Assembly (NCBI RefSeq): GCF_016907515.1
Contig: NZ_JAFBBY010000001.1
Span: 5,022,001 to 5,086,000 of the forward strand
Length of the DNA stretch: 64,000 nucleotides
Direction of reading: 5' to 3'
Origin: Nocardioides nitrophenolicus
GTDB lineage: Bacteria; Actinomycetota; Actinomycetes; Propionibacteriales; Nocardioidaceae
Shown piece by piece: positions 36,471-46,216 of this stretch. The notes beneath the pieces were generated by a model that worked only from the letters and a program-made list of their open reading frames with translations, had not been told where the DNA came from and did not search any database. Numbering within the stretch: the first letter of the stretch is position 1; each line of letters begins with the position of its first letter. The position numbers and the translations under genes are program-made.

Positions 36471-37116
36471 GGTCGGTCTCCTTCGTCTGCCAGGTGTTCT
36501 CGTGGATGGCGTCGGCGAGCGGCCGGCGCGAGCGCCAGCCGTGCCGCTCCAGGTCGGGCACGGTCTCCAGGTGGCTCACGGTCCCCAGGCACAGCCACGC
36601 GACCGGTCGTACGCCGGCCGGGATCCCCAGCAGCTCCCGCAGGAAGTCCTCGCGGTAGAAGGACACCCAGCCCAGGCCGAGGCCCTCGGCGGTCGCGGCG
36701 AGCCAGAGGTTCTGGATCGCCAGCACGGTCGAGTAGAGACCGGCGTCGGAGATCGCGTGCCGGCCGAGCACGTGCGGGCCGCCGCGGGCCTGGCTGTGGG
36801 TGACCACGACGCCCAGCGAGGACTCGCAGATCCCCTCCACCTTGATCCGGTCGAAGGTCGCGCGCCGCTCGGGCGGCAGCGAGGCGGCGAAGCCGTCGCG
36901 CTCGGCGGCGACATGATCGCGGAAGGTACGACGCAGCCCCGAGTCGCGCACCAGCACGAAGTCCCACGGCTGGCTCATCCCCACGCTGGGCGCGCGGTGC
37001 GCGGCGGCGAGCACCCGGTGCAGCACGTCGTCGGCCACCGGCGCCCCGGTGAACTCGGCGCGGACGTCGCGGCGGCGCTCGATGACGTCGTACAGGTCGG
37101 CGGTGAGGGCGCTCAC
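36463..37116 (-). CDS. bluB: 5,6-dimethylbenzimidazole synthase (BluB)
   Basis: A 217-residue nitroreductase-fold enzyme that fragments FMN with oxygen to make the lower ligand 5,6-dimethylbenzimidazole. It shows [14 protein letters not shown] near residue 10 and [15 protein letters not shown], ending with [16 protein letters not shown]. Synthesis of DMB requires oxygen, consistent with an aerobic pathway. The GTG at 37116 overlaps the chelatase stop in a GTGA. Alternative: a general nitroreductase, but context and motifs favour BluB. Confidence 0.92.
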   Translation of the reverse strand: MSALTADLYDVIERRRDVRAEFTGAPVADDVLHRVLAAAHRAPSVGMSQPWDFVLVRDSGLRRTFRDHVAAERDGFAASLPPERRATFDRIKVEGICESSLGVVVTHSQARGGPHVLGRHAISDAGLYSTVLAIQNLWLAATAEGLGLGWVSFYREDFLRELLGIPAGVRPVAWLCLGTVSHLETVPDLERHGWRSRRPLADAIHENTWQTKETDHA

Positions 37117-39095
37117 GCGGCCCGCCGGGTGACGTCGACCAGTGCCTCGGCGCTGACCTCGGCGATCGGGACGTGCTCGGCGCCGAGGTGCTCGGCCAGC
37201 GCGGCGGCCAGCCCCATCCGCATCGGCCCGGCCTCGCAGTCGACGACCACGCTGGCGACGCCGGCCTCGGCCAGCAGCCCCGCGGCCATCCGCGAGCGGA
37301 CCACCGCGTCGGACCCCGCGGTCGCGCGACCGTCGGTGACGACGACGAGCAGGGCCCGGCGCTGCGGGTCGCGGGTGCGCTCGACGGCGAGCAGGTGCGC
37401 GGCCTCGAGCAGGCCCTCGGCGAGCGGGGTGCGCCCGCCGGACGGCAGCTCGGCCAGCCGCTGGGCGGCGGCGTCGACGGAGTGGGTGGGCGGCAGCGCC
37501 ACCTCGGCGGCCGCACCGCGGAAGGTGACCAGGCCGACCTTGTCGCGGCGCTGGTAGGCGTCGAGCAGCAGGCTGAGCACCGCCGTCTTCACCTGCTCCA
37601 TCCGTCGCCGCGCGGCCATCGACCCGGACGCGTCGACGCAGAAGAGCACCAGGTTCGACTCCCGCCCCTCGCGGACCGCGACCCGCAGGTCGGCGGGCTC
37701 CAGCAGCAGCCGCCCCGACGTCCGGCCGCGCGCGACCTGGTGGCGCACCGCCGCCCGGATCGTCTCGGTCAGGTGGATCGCGCCACCGCCCGCGCCCGCC
37801 CGTTCGGGCGTGGTCGCGCCGATCCGGCGGCCGTTGCTGGTGCGGGCCCGGCTGCGGCGTCCGGCGGTGCCGGCGCCGACGCCGCGCACGGCCAGCAGCC
37901 GGGTGCGGTACGCCGAGCCGGTGTCGGCGACGCTGCTCGGCGCGCTGCCCCCGGCGCTCTCCGGCCCGGCGCTCTCCGGTCCGCCGCCGCTCGGCGGGGC
38001 GGTGTCGCGGGCGGGCGCGTCGACGGGGCCACCGTCGGTGTCGTCCGCGGCGCTCTCGCCCTCCGGAGCCGGACCCTGCGGCTCGGGCTCGGGCGCGCCG
38101 TCCGGCCCGTCCGGCCCGTCCGGCCCGTCCGGCTCCGGCGGCAGGTCCTCCTCGCCGAGCACCTGGTCGAGCAGGTCCTCGTCCAGTCCGGGCGCGTCGA
38201 ACGGCTTGCGCCGGCGTCGGTGCGGCAGCGCCAGCCGGGCCGCGACCCGGATGTCGTCGAGGGTCACCTGCGCGCGGCCGGACCAGGCGGCGTGCGCGAC
38301 GGCGGTGCGGGCGGTGACGATGTCGGCGCGCAGTCCGTCGACGTCGAAGGCCGCGCACACCTCGGCGATCTTGAGCAGCCCGGCGTCGGTGAGCCGGACC
38401 TCGCCGACGAGGGCCTGGGCGTCGGCGATCCGCGTGCGCAGGGCCGCCTCGGCGGCGACGTAGGAGGCGGCGAAGCCGGCGGGGTCGGCGTCGTAGGCCA
38501 GCCGGCGGCGGACCACCTCGGCGCGCAGGGCCGGGTCGCGGGGCGCGGCGACCTCGACGGTCAGCCCGAACCGGTCGAGCAGCTGGGGGCGCAGCTCGCC
38601 CTCCTCGGGGTTCATGGTGCCGACCAGCACGAACCGCGCCTCGTGGGTCATCGAGACGCCGTCGCGCTCCACGGTCGCGCGGCCCATCGCGGCGGCGTCG
38701 AGCAGCAGGTCGACGAGGTGGTCGTGGAGGAGGTTGACCTCGTCGACGTACAGGATGCCGCGGTGCGCCTTGGCCAGCAGGCCGGGCTCGTACTCGGCCT
38801 TGCCCTCGGCGAGCGCGCTCTCCAGGTTGATCGAGCCGGTGACCCGGTCCTCGGTCGCGCCGATCGGCAGCTCGACGAGCGGCACCGGCCGCTCGTCGAC
38901 CGGCGGCAGCACGGCCGCCAGCGCGCGCACGATCGTCGACTTCGCGGTGCCCTTCTCGCCGCGGACCAGCACCCCGCCGACCTCGGGGGCGATCGTGGTC
39001 AGGATCAGGGCCAGGGCCATCGGGTCGGGCCCGTCGGGACCGTCGGCGCCGACCACGGCGCTGAACGGGAAGTGCTGGATCGTGGGGAGGCTCAT
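37113..39095 (-). CDS. Chelatase AAA+/VWA fusion (ChlI-ChlD type; CobN partner)
   Basis: A 660-residue fusion. The N-terminal AAA+ domain has Walker [10 protein letters not shown] (46-54) and Walker [11 protein letters not shown] (about 115-124). A Pro/Asp/Gly-rich linker with [12 protein letters not shown] repeats follows, then a VWA domain with the MIDAS motif DASGSM near residue 487. It probably powers cobalt insertion by CobN, replacing the CobS/CobT pair of Proteobacteria. ATG 39095; the frame continues upstream but that is cobM shadow. It overlaps cobM by four bases. Confidence 0.9.
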   Translation of the reverse strand: MSLPTIQHFPFSAVVGADGPDGPDPMALALILTTIAPEVGGVLVRGEKGTAKSTIVRALAAVLPPVDERPVPLVELPIGATEDRVTGSINLESALAEGKAEYEPGLLAKAHRGILYVDEVNLLHDHLVDLLLDAAAMGRATVERDGVSMTHEARFVLVGTMNPEEGELRPQLLDRFGLTVEVAAPRDPALRAEVVRRRLAYDADPAGFAASYVAAEAALRTRIADAQALVGEVRLTDAGLLKIAEVCAAFDVDGLRADIVTARTAVAHAAWSGRAQVTLDDIRVAARLALPHRRRRKPFDAPGLDEDLLDQVLGEEDLPPEPDGPDGPDGPDGAPEPEPQGPAPEGESAADDTDGGPVDAPARDTAPPSGGGPESAGPESAGGSAPSSVADTGSAYRTRLLAVRGVGAGTAGRRSRARTSNGRRIGATTPERAGAGGGAIHLTETIRAAVRHQVARGRTSGRLLLEPADLRVAVREGRESNLVLFCVDASGSMAARRRMEQVKTAVLSLLLDAYQRRDKVGLVTFRGAAAEVALPPTHSVDAAAQRLAELPSGGRTPLAEGLLEAAHLLAVERTRDPQRRALLVVVTDGRATAGSDAVVRSRMAAGLLAEAGVASVVVDCEAGPMRMGLAAALAEHLGAEHVPIAEVSAEALVDVTRRAA

Positions 39096-39859
39096 CGCAG
39101 GCGCTCCTTCCGGGCGAGGCGAACGGGGGAGTAGAGGTAGGACTCGGCGGCCCGGGGATCGACCGCCGTCGCGAGCGCCGGGCCGACCAGGATCACGGCG
39201 GCCTGGCGCAGTCCGGCCTCCTCGACGAGGCCGGCGACGGTGGCGACGGTGCCGCGCAGCACCAGCTCCTCGGGCTGCGAGGCGCGAGACACGACGACCA
39301 CCGGGCAGGTCGCGCCGTAGAACGGCGTGAGCTCGGCCATCAGCGCGGCGGTGCGGGTGATCGCGAGGTGCAGCACCAGGGTGGCGCCGGTGGCCGCGAA
39401 GGCGGCGAGCGACTCGGTCTCCGGCATCGCGGTCGACCGGGCCTGGGTGCGGGTCAGCACCACCGACTGCGCGACCAGCGGCACGGTCAGCTCGCGGCCC
39501 ACGGTGGCCGCCGCGGCGGCGTACGCCGGGACGCCGGGTGTGACGTCCCACGGCACCCCGGCCGCGTCGAGGCGCCGGGTCTGCTCGTGGAGGGCGGAGT
39601 AGAGGGACGGGTCGCCGGAGGTGAGCCGGACGACGTCCAGCCCGGCGGCGTGCGCCTCCACCATGGTCGCGGTGATCCGGTCGAGGTCGAGCTCCTGGGT
39701 GTCGACCCGGCGGGCGCCGGCGCGGCAGTGGGAGAGCACCTCGGCGTCGAGATAGGTGCCGGGGTAGAGGACCACGTCGGCCGTGCTCAGCAGGGCCGCG
39801 GCGCGCAGCGTGATCAGGTCGGCCGCGCCGGGACCGGCGCCGACGAAGTGGACGCTCAC
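39092..39859 (-). CDS. cobM: Precorrin-4 C11-methyltransferase (CobM)
   Basis: A 255-residue SAM-dependent corrin methyltransferase. It begins [19 protein letters not shown], with [23 protein letters not shown] and [17 protein letters not shown] following, all typical of CobM/CbiF. The start is GTG 39859, overlapping the cobL stop (GTGA), and its end overlaps the chelatase start (ATGA). It methylates C11 of precorrin-4. Confidence 0.94.
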   Translation of the reverse strand: MSVHFVGAGPGAADLITLRAAALLSTADVVLYPGTYLDAEVLSHCRAGARRVDTQELDLDRITATMVEAHAAGLDVVRLTSGDPSLYSALHEQTRRLDAAGVPWDVTPGVPAYAAAAATVGRELTVPLVAQSVVLTRTQARSTAMPETESLAAFAATGATLVLHLAITRTAALMAELTPFYGATCPVVVVSRASQPEELVLRGTVATVAGLVEEAGLRQAAVILVGPALATAVDPRAAESYLYSPVRLARKERLR

Positions 39860-41043
39860 GGGGTGCTCTCCTTCGTCCAGGTCCACTGCACGACGGCGCG
39901 GGCCGGCGTCCAGCCGGTGAACCGCCCGCCGAGCGGGGTGACGTGCTCGACGGCGAGCCGGGTCAGCTCGCCGCCGTGGGCGTGGAAGGCGTCGACGAGC
40001 AGCCGTTCGGTCTCCAGCGTCACGCCGTGGGCGACCAGCCGGCCGCCGGGGGCCAGCCGCTCGCGGCACAGGTCGAGCAGGCCGGCCGCGGTGGCGCCGC
40101 CGCCGACGAAGACCGCGTCGGGGCCGGGCAGGCCGGCGAGGGCGTCGGGGGCCCGGCCGGTGACGACCTCGAGGCGAGGTACGCCGAGCCGGCTCGCGTT
40201 CCGCCCGATCCGCGCGGCGCGCTCCGGGTCGCCCTCGACGGCGGTGGCGGTGGCGAGCGGGTGCGCGCGCAGCCACTCGACGGCGACCGAGCCGGCCCCG
40301 GCGCCGACGTCCCAGAGGTGGTCGCCGGGCCGAGGGGCGAGCCGGGCGAGGGCGCTGGCGCGGGCGTCGCGCTTGGTCAGCTGGCCGTCGTGCTCGAAGG
40401 CGTCGTCGGGCAGGCCGGTCGCCCAGCTGGCGAGACCGGTGCCGGCGACCTCGAGCGCGAGCACGTGCAGCCGGGGGACCGGGCACGGGTAGACCGCGTG
40501 GGTCTCCGCCGCGCCGCCCAGGTCGCCGAGCACGTGGATCGTGGTGGCGGCGAAGCCCGCCTCGCCCAGGATCGCGGCAACGGCGGCCGGGGTGTGCTCG
40601 TCGGACGACAGCACCAGCAGCCGGCGCCCGGGCGCCAGCTCGCGGCGCAGCGCGTCGACGTCACGGCCGACCAGGGTGACCACTGCCGACTCCTCGGCCG
40701 ACCAGCCCATCCGGGCGCGGGCGAGGGACACCGACGAGACGGCGGGTACGACGCTCACCGCGTCCGCGCCGAGCATCCGGATCAGCGTCGTGCCGATGCC
40801 GGAGACGAGGGGGTCGCCGGAGGCCAGCGCCACGACGGAGCGGCCCGCGTGCTCGCGCAGGACGTCGGCCAGGGCTGCCATCGGGCGCGGCCAGGGACGT
40901 CGTACTTGGCCGGGAACGGACGGAATCAGAGCGAGATGGCGCTCGCCCCCCAGCAGCACCTCGGCACTGCCGACGAGCGCGCGGCCGGCGGGCGGCAGGT
41001 GGCCGTCGGCGGTGATCCCGACGACGGTGATCAGTCCACCCAT
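39856..41043 (-). CDS. cobL: Precorrin-6Y C5,15-methyltransferase, decarboxylating (CobL)
   Basis: A 395-residue bifunctional enzyme. Residues about 1-205 form the CbiE-type methyltransferase ([16 protein letters not shown]). The rest is the CbiT-type class I methyltransferase and decarboxylase domain with the SAM motif [16 protein letters not shown]. Fused CbiE/CbiT is the normal aerobic form. ATG 41043 lies 13 bases inside the end of cobI-cobJ. It methylates C5 and C15 and decarboxylates the acetate at C12. Confidence 0.94.
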   Translation of the reverse strand: MGGLITVVGITADGHLPPAGRALVGSAEVLLGGERHLALIPSVPGQVRRPWPRPMAALADVLREHAGRSVVALASGDPLVSGIGTTLIRMLGADAVSVVPAVSSVSLARARMGWSAEESAVVTLVGRDVDALRRELAPGRRLLVLSSDEHTPAAVAAILGEAGFAATTIHVLGDLGGAAETHAVYPCPVPRLHVLALEVAGTGLASWATGLPDDAFEHDGQLTKRDARASALARLAPRPGDHLWDVGAGAGSVAVEWLRAHPLATATAVEGDPERAARIGRNASRLGVPRLEVVTGRAPDALAGLPGPDAVFVGGGATAAGLLDLCRERLAPGGRLVAHGVTLETERLLVDAFHAHGGELTRLAVEHVTPLGGRFTGWTPARAVVQWTWTKESTP

Positions 41044-42593
41044 CGCGGCGTCCAGACGCTGCCGTTGGGCTCCACCCGCGTGGCGGAGGCGCCGATGATC
41101 AGCAGGCACTTCATGTCGATCGCGTCGGTGTCGAGCGCACCCAGGGTGGTCGTCGTCAGCGACTCCTCGGCGCGGCCGACGTCGCGACCCACGACGACCA
41201 CGGTGTCGGGCGAGCGGTGCTCCAGCAGGATCTTCTGCATCTCCACGACCTGCTCGCGACGCGAGCGGGACGCCGGGTTGTAGACGCCGAGCACCAGGTC
41301 GGCCTCGGCGATCGCCCGCAGCCGGCGCTCGACGACCGGCCACGGCTTGAGCCGGTCCGAGAGGCTGACGACCGCGAAGTCGGCACCGATCGGTGCGCCC
41401 GCCCGAGCGGCGACGGCCTGGACCGCGCTCACCCCCGGCAGCACCCGCACCGGGACCGTGGCGTGCTCCTGGTGCGCGGGGTCGGCGGCCGCCTCGAAGA
41501 CCGCGGCGGCCATCCCGAACACCCCGGCGTCGCCCCCGGAGACGACGGCGACCCGCTCGCCCCGGAGGGCGAGGTCGAGCGCGAACCGGGCCCGGTCGAC
41601 CTCGACCGTGTTGCCCGAGGCGTGCCGCTGGAGCCCCGGTCGCTGCGGCACCCGGTTGACGTACGGCGCGTAGCCGACGACGTGGTCGACCTCGGCCAAC
41701 GCGGCGCTCGCCTCGGGGGTCAGCCAGCCGTCCGGGCCGGGGCCGAGGCCGACGACGAGGAGCTCCGCGGGTTGCGGTTTGGTCCCAAACCGCACGTTCT
41801 CGGGGTCGGAACCTGCGGTTTGGGACCAAACCGCAGACCCACGCATCCGCTCAGCGGAAGCCGGTCTCGCCGAGTCACCCGGGACCACGACGAGCGAGAA
41901 GTACGGCACCGAGTCGGCGTCGACCTCGGCGACGGGCAGCCAGCGCTCCTCGGCCTGGGAGGCCCGCTCGACGTACAGCGCCCCGTCGAGCCGGCCGGCG
42001 GCGGCGAGCGCACGGCGGACGGCGGGGAAGGTGCGGCCGAGCTTCATGATCACCGCGCCGTCGGTGTCGGCGAGGCGGCGCGCCAGCTCGGGCTCGGGGA
42101 GGGTGCCGGGCAGGACGGTCAGCACGTCGGTCTGCCGGACCAGGGGTGCGGGGACGGTGGCGGTGGCGGCGGCGAAGGCGGGGACGCCGGGCACCACGTC
42201 GACCGGGTACCGGTCGCGGAAGCGGTCGACGAGGTACATCGACGAGCCGTAGAACAGCGGGTCGCCCTCGGCGAGCAGGACGACGTCGCGTCCCGCGTCG
42301 AGGTGGGCGGCGAGCCGGGCCTCGCACTCGTCGTAGAAGGCGGCCAGCGCGCCGACGTACCCACCGGGATGGTCGGTCGCCCCGGTCGTCACCGGGTAGC
42401 GCAGCTCCTCCTCGACCACGCCGGCGGGGATCAGGTCGGCGGCGATCCGGCGGGCGTGCGACTCCTTGCGTACGCCGGCGTGGAAGGCGACGACGGCGGC
42501 CGCGCCGATCAGCCGGGCGGCCTTGAGGGTGATCAGCTCGGGGTCGCCGGGACCGATGCCGACGACGTGGAAGCGACCGGTCGACCGGGTCAT
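41031..42593 (-). CDS. cobIJ: CobI-CobJ fusion (precorrin-2 C20- / precorrin-3B C17-methyltransferase)
   Basis: A 520-residue fusion. Residues 1 to about 250 match CobI (VVGIGPGDPELITLKAARL, LLAEGDPLFYGS), and about 276-520 match CobJ (VVGLGPGPDGWLTPEA, VVSGGDAGVFGMA, VYNPASRSRREQ). The linker, residues about 252-275, is coded by a palindromic element (41769-41840). The fusion is common in Actinobacteria, but the insert is not. ATG 42593 overlaps the cobH stop. The two activities flank the CobG step of the aerobic pathway. Confidence 0.94.
   Translation of the reverse strand: MTRSTGRFHVVGIGPGDPELITLKAARLIGAAAVVAFHAGVRKESHARRIAADLIPAGVVEEELRYPVTTGATDHPGGYVGALAAFYDECEARLAAHLDAGRDVVLLAEGDPLFYGSSMYLVDRFRDRYPVDVVPGVPAFAAATATVPAPLVRQTDVLTVLPGTLPEPELARRLADTDGAVIMKLGRTFPAVRRALAAAGRLDGALYVERASQAEERWLPVAEVDADSVPYFSLVVVPGDSARPASAERMRGSAVWSQTAGSDPENVRFGTKPQPAELLVVGLGPGPDGWLTPEASAALAEVDHVVGYAPYVNRVPQRPGLQRHASGNTVEVDRARFALDLALRGERVAVVSGGDAGVFGMAAAVFEAAADPAHQEHATVPVRVLPGVSAVQAVAARAGAPIGADFAVVSLSDRLKPWPVVERRLRAIAEADLVLGVYNPASRSRREQVVEMQKILLEHRSPDTVVVVGRDVGRAEESLTTTTLGALDTDAIDMKCLLIIGASATRVEPNGSVWTPRWVD
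41769..41840. repeat. Long palindrome in frame in the cobI-cobJ linker
   Basis: Two 22-bp units (41773-41794 and 41814-41835) are exact reverse complements, each itself a palindrome, joined by a 19-nt loop with its own GTTC/GAAC pair. GGGT (41769-41772) and ACCC (41837-41840) extend the stem past a bulged G. The region is 72 nt, or 24 codons, in frame. Confidence 0.85.
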
Positions 42594-43255
42594 TCCGCCT
42601 CCTGGGCGAGTGCGTTGACCGCGGAGGACGCCATCGCCGAGCCGCCGCGGCGCCCGCGGACGGTGACGAACGGGATGTCGATGCCGTGGTCGTCGGCGAA
42701 GGAGGCGAGCGCGTCCTTCGACTCGGCGGCGCCGATGAAGCCGACCGGGCAGCCGACGATGGCGGCGGGCCGGGGGCCGCCGGCGAGGATCAGCTCCAGC
42801 AGGTGGAAGAGGGCCGTGGGGGCGTTGCCGATGGCGACGACGGCGCCGTCGAGCAGCGGCTCCCACAGCGAGACGGCGGCGGCGGTCCGGGTCGTCGACC
42901 AGGCCGCGGCGAGGGCCGGGACCCGCTCGTCGGTGAGGAAGCAGTGCACCGGGTTGCCGGCGGGCAGCCGGCCGGCGGTGATGCCCATGGCGACCATCCG
43001 CGCGTCGCAGAGGATCGGCGCGCCCGCGTCGAGCGCGGCCCGCGCGGCGGTGACCAGGCGCGGGTGGATGACCAGGTCCTCGACGAGATCGGTCTGGCCG
43101 CTGCCGTGGATCATCCGGACGGCGACCTTCTCGGCCTCGGCCGGCACCCGGGCCAGGTCCGACTCCCGCCGGATGGTCGCGAACGAGTCGACGTAGATCG
43201 CCGGCCCGTCGGCGATGTAGTCGTAGCGGCGCGGGGGAGCGGTGAGCTCGGTCAT
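42590..43255 (-). CDS. cobH: Precorrin-8X methylmutase (CobH)
   Basis: A 221-residue enzyme that moves the C11 methyl group to C12 to give hydrogenobyrinic acid. The motif RMIHGSGQTD carries the catalytic histidine. AIGNAPTALFHLLEL and GCPVGFIGAAESKDAL are family hallmarks. It lies between cobG and cobI-cobJ, sharing ATGA overlaps with both. Full length. Confidence 0.95.
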   Translation of the reverse strand: MTELTAPPRRYDYIADGPAIYVDSFATIRRESDLARVPAEAEKVAVRMIHGSGQTDLVEDLVIHPRLVTAARAALDAGAPILCDARMVAMGITAGRLPAGNPVHCFLTDERVPALAAAWSTTRTAAAVSLWEPLLDGAVVAIGNAPTALFHLLELILAGGPRPAAIVGCPVGFIGAAESKDALASFADDHGIDIPFVTVRGRRGGSAMASSAVNALAQEAE

Positions 43256-44088
43256 CGGTTCTCCTCGGGGATGAGCACGCCCTGCCACGGCGTGACGATC
43301 ACGGTCGGCGCGGTCCAGGCCGCGATGGTGGTCGAGTCCAGCCCGTCGTCGGGTACGCCGACGTGCCGGCCCCCCGCGACCGGGCCGAGGGGGAGCGGCC
43401 CGGTCGCGGCGGTGGCGCCCGGCGCGGGTGGGACCGCGGGGGCGAGGGGACGAGCGAGCTCGGGCACGTGCCATGGCGCCTCCGGCCCGGTGCCTCGGGC
43501 GGCGAGGAAGGCTCGGGCCACCGCGAGCAGCGCGGCGGGTGCGTCGGCGAGGGCGACCACCTCGCCCCACCCCTCGCCGACCCGCAGCTGGGCGGTGCCG
43601 CCGTCGAGCGCGACCAGGCCGAGGTCGAGGTGCTTGTCGGCCAGGTCGCCGCGCCCGTCGTCGAGGGTGAACAGGAAGCGGCCCGGGAGCGCGGCCACGG
43701 CATCGTCGGCGAGCAGCAGCGCGTCGAGCGCGGCCAGTACCGGGCGCAGGTCGGCGCGGCCGCCGGCGAGGCCGGTCTGCGGTGACACCAGGACGTTGCG
43801 TACCCGGTCGTGGGTGCGCGAGGGGAGCAGACCGGTCGCCTCCAGCGCGGCGAGCGCGGGCCCGGCCAGGGAGCCGTCCGTCGCGAGGGGCATGGCGCGG
43901 ACCTGCAGGTTGGCGCGGCCGGTGACCCGGACCCGGCCGTCGCCGTACTCCTCGGCGACCGCGGCGAGCGCCCTCAGCGCCGGGAGCGGCACCCGGCCGC
44001 CGGGGACTCGGATCCGCACCAGGCCGCCGTCGTCGGCGGGCCAGGGGTGCACGATGCCGGGGCACCGGTCCGGACGGCTGCGCGCCAT
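43252..44088 (-). CDS. cobG: CobG-like protein (precorrin-3B synthase), short form without C-terminal Fe-S region
   Basis: A 278-residue protein resembling the front part of precorrin-3B synthase: RCPGIVHPWPADDGG near the start, VRVTGRANLQVRA, SRTHDRVRNVLVSP, LPGRFLFTLDDGRGD and TVIVTPWQGVLIP at the very end. As I recall the family, CobG goes on for about 80 residues with the Fe-S/siroheme cysteines (patterns like CTGSPGC). Here the only cysteine is Cys9. ATG 44088 gives this length. The stop overlaps cobH in an ATGA, so the shortening is not a frameshift. Activity uncertain. First gene after the riboswitch. Confidence 0.75.
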   Translation of the reverse strand: MARSRPDRCPGIVHPWPADDGGLVRIRVPGGRVPLPALRALAAVAEEYGDGRVRVTGRANLQVRAMPLATDGSLAGPALAALEATGLLPSRTHDRVRNVLVSPQTGLAGGRADLRPVLAALDALLLADDAVAALPGRFLFTLDDGRGDLADKHLDLGLVALDGGTAQLRVGEGWGEVVALADAPAALLAVARAFLAARGTGPEAPWHVPELARPLAPAVPPAPGATAATGPLPLGPVAGGRHVGVPDDGLDSTTIAAWTAPTVIVTPWQGVLIPEENR

Positions 44089-44159
44089 GGTGGAGGTCCT
44101 TCGAGGCCGGGGCTCCTCGCGATCGCCCCACATCGACCTCGCGACGGTCGGGCCGCAAG

Positions 44160-44313
44160 GGCCAGCAGGTCTTCGGACTCGGGATCATCCGGTGCGGAGC
44201 GTCTTCCCAGATCTCCGAGGAGATCCAGTGACCTCGTGCTCCGCCCGTCACCCACACCGCTGCGCGTCAGTCCCGGACTCACACCGGGTTCCCTTCGCTG
44301 GCACGGGCACCTT
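44160..44313 (-). ncRNA. Cobalamin riboswitch upstream of cobG
   Basis: Reading the minus strand, GCGAAGGGAACCCGGTGTGA is followed by GTCCGGGACTGACGCGCAGC, GTGTGGGTGAC and, at the end, CCCGAGTCCGAAGACCTGCTG-like B12 pairing regions. It is a large aptamer of about 150 nt with a longer variable arm. It should control the minus-strand operon from cobG to cobC. It is divergent from the Nif3 gene. Confidence 0.9.
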
Positions 44314-44354
44314 ACCAAGCCCGGTGCTCGGGCCGGCTCGGTAGCCTGACCGCC

Positions 44355-45476
44355 ATGCCCTCGCTCAAGGACGTCGTCGACCTCGTCCACGGCTGGTACC
44401 CGCCCGCGACCGCCGACGGCTGGGACGCCGTCGGGCTCGTGTACGGCGACCCCGAGCAGCCCGTGAAGCGGATCCTGCTGGCCGTCGACCCCACGCCCGA
44501 GGTCGCCGCGGAGGCGGCGGAGTGGAAGGCCGACCTGCTGCTCGTGCACCACCCGCTCTTCCTCAAGGGCGTCCACGGGGTCGCGGCGACCACCCCCAAG
44601 GGCCGCACCCTGCACGCGCTGGCGAAGGCCGACTGCGCGCTGCTCACCGCCCACACCAACGCCGACCAGGCCGTGGGCGGCGTCTCCGAGGCGTTCGCGG
44701 TCGCGCTCGGCCTCAAGGACCTCAGCCCGATCGTCCCGGCGCCGGGGGAGCCCTACGACAAGCTCACCGTGTTCGTGCCGGCCGACGCCGCCGCGCCGGT
44801 CCGGGCCGCGGTCGCCGAGGCCGGTGCCGGCCGGATCGGCGACTACGACTTCGCCTCCTTCACCAGCGCCCCCGGCGAGGGCCGGTTCCGTCCGCTCGAC
44901 GGCGCGAACCCGATGATCGGGACCGTCGGTGAGCTGGAGACCGTCGAGGAGGTGCGGATCGAGGTCGTGCTCCCGCGGGACCGGCGCACCGAGGTCGTCC
45001 GCGCCATGCTGAGCGCGCACCCCTACGAGGAGCCGGCGTACGACGTCGTGGAGGTCGCCGACCCGCGGCTCGCCGGCGTCGGCACCGGCCGGATCGGCAG
45101 CGTCGAGCCCACCACGCTGGCCGGCTTCGCCGAGGCGGTGGCGGCCGCGCTCCCGCCGACCCACCACGGCGTCCGGGTGGCCGGCGACCCCGAGCGCCCG
45201 GTCAAGCGGGTGGCGGTCTGCGGCGGCGCGGGCGACTTCCTGCTCGACCGGCTGGCCGGCTCCGGCGCCGACGTCTACGTCACCAGCGACCTGCGCCACC
45301 ACCCGGCCGCCGAGTTCCTCGAGAAGGGCGGACCCGCCCTGGTCGACGTCGCCCACTGGGCGGCCGAGTGGACCTGGCTGCCGGTGGTCGACCAGCTGCT
45401 CCGCGAGCGGCTCGGCGACGCGGTCGAGACCCGGGTGAGCGCGATCTGCACCGATCCTTGGACAATGCACCTGTGA
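44355..45476 (+). CDS. Nif3-like dinuclear metal center protein
   Basis: A 373-residue DUF34/Nif3 family protein. The metal-binding motifs LLLVHHPLF and TAHTNADQAVGG are visible in the N-terminal half, and VYVTSDLRHHPA with DVAHWAAEW in the C-terminal half, with the usual inserted PII-like domain between. It lies in the order Nif3, zinc-ribbon, RNase H-phosphatase as in mycobacteria (Rv2230c-Rv2228c). The molecular role of this family is not settled. Its stop overlaps the next start. Confidence 0.9.
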   Translation: MPSLKDVVDLVHGWYPPATADGWDAVGLVYGDPEQPVKRILLAVDPTPEVAAEAAEWKADLLLVHHPLFLKGVHGVAATTPKGRTLHALAKADCALLTAHTNADQAVGGVSEAFAVALGLKDLSPIVPAPGEPYDKLTVFVPADAAAPVRAAVAEAGAGRIGDYDFASFTSAPGEGRFRPLDGANPMIGTVGELETVEEVRIEVVLPRDRRTEVVRAMLSAHPYEEPAYDVVEVADPRLAGVGTGRIGSVEPTTLAGFAEAVAAALPPTHHGVRVAGDPERPVKRVAVCGGAGDFLLDRLAGSGADVYVTSDLRHHPAAEFLEKGGPALVDVAHWAAEWTWLPVVDQLLRERLGDAVETRVSAICTDPWTMHL

Positions 45477-46216
45477 ACGCCGATCCCGCCGTCCAGCTCC
45501 GCCTGCTCGACCTGCAGGCCCTCGACTCCCAGGTCGACCAGCTGCGCCACCAGCGCACCAACCCGGCGCAGGCCGCGGAGATCAAGGACCTGCTCGGCAA
45601 GCGGGCCGACGTCGACGGCCGGCTGCGCGACCAGCGCATCGTCGTCGACGACCTCGCCGTGGCCCAGGCGAAGGCCGACGCCGACGTGGAGCAGGTCAAG
45701 GCGCGACGCACGCGAGACCGCGACCGGATGGACTCCGGCGCCATCACCGACCCCAAGGCGCTGGAGCGGATGCAGCACGAGCTCGCGTCGCTGGAGCGCC
45801 GGATCTCGACGCTCGAGGACGAGGAGCTCGAGGTGATGGAGCAGCTCGAGGAGGCGCAGTCCGCGCTCGCCGAGCTCACCTCCGCGATCGACGACCTCGA
45901 CGGCCGGCTCGGCACGCTCACCACCGCCCGCGACGAGCGGGTCGCCGAGCTCGACGCCGAGATCGCGTCCGTCTCGGCGGGCCGCGCCGAGATCGTCGCC
46001 GCCATCCCCGAGGACCTGCTCGCCCTCTACGAGAAGCTGCGCGCCAGCAAGGGCGGCGTGGCCGTCGGCGCCCTGCGCGCCCGCCAGTGCGGGGGCTGCC
46101 AGCTCAGCCTCGACGCCGGAGAGCTGGCCCAGATCCGGGCCACGCCCGCCGAGACGGTGCTGCGCCACGAGGAGTGCCAGCGGATCCTGGTCCGCACCCC
46201 CGAGAGCGGCCTGTGA
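45473..46216 (+). CDS. Coiled-coil zinc-ribbon protein (Rv2229c-like)
   Basis: A 247-residue protein. About 190 residues form a long coiled coil (heptad-like, rich in Ala/Asp/Arg/Leu, with EDEELEVMEQLEEAQ), ending in a zinc ribbon with RQCGGCQLSLDAGEL and HEECQRILVR, so ligands read as C, C, H or E, C; the third cysteine of the usual CxxC pair is His. The family may act in translation or RNA metabolism. GTG 45473 overlaps the Nif3 stop in a GTGA. Confidence 0.85.
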   Translation: MNADPAVQLRLLDLQALDSQVDQLRHQRTNPAQAAEIKDLLGKRADVDGRLRDQRIVVDDLAVAQAKADADVEQVKARRTRDRDRMDSGAITDPKALERMQHELASLERRISTLEDEELEVMEQLEEAQSALAELTSAIDDLDGRLGTLTTARDERVAELDAEIASVSAGRAEIVAAIPEDLLALYEKLRASKGGVAVGALRARQCGGCQLSLDAGELAQIRATPAETVLRHEECQRILVRTPESGL

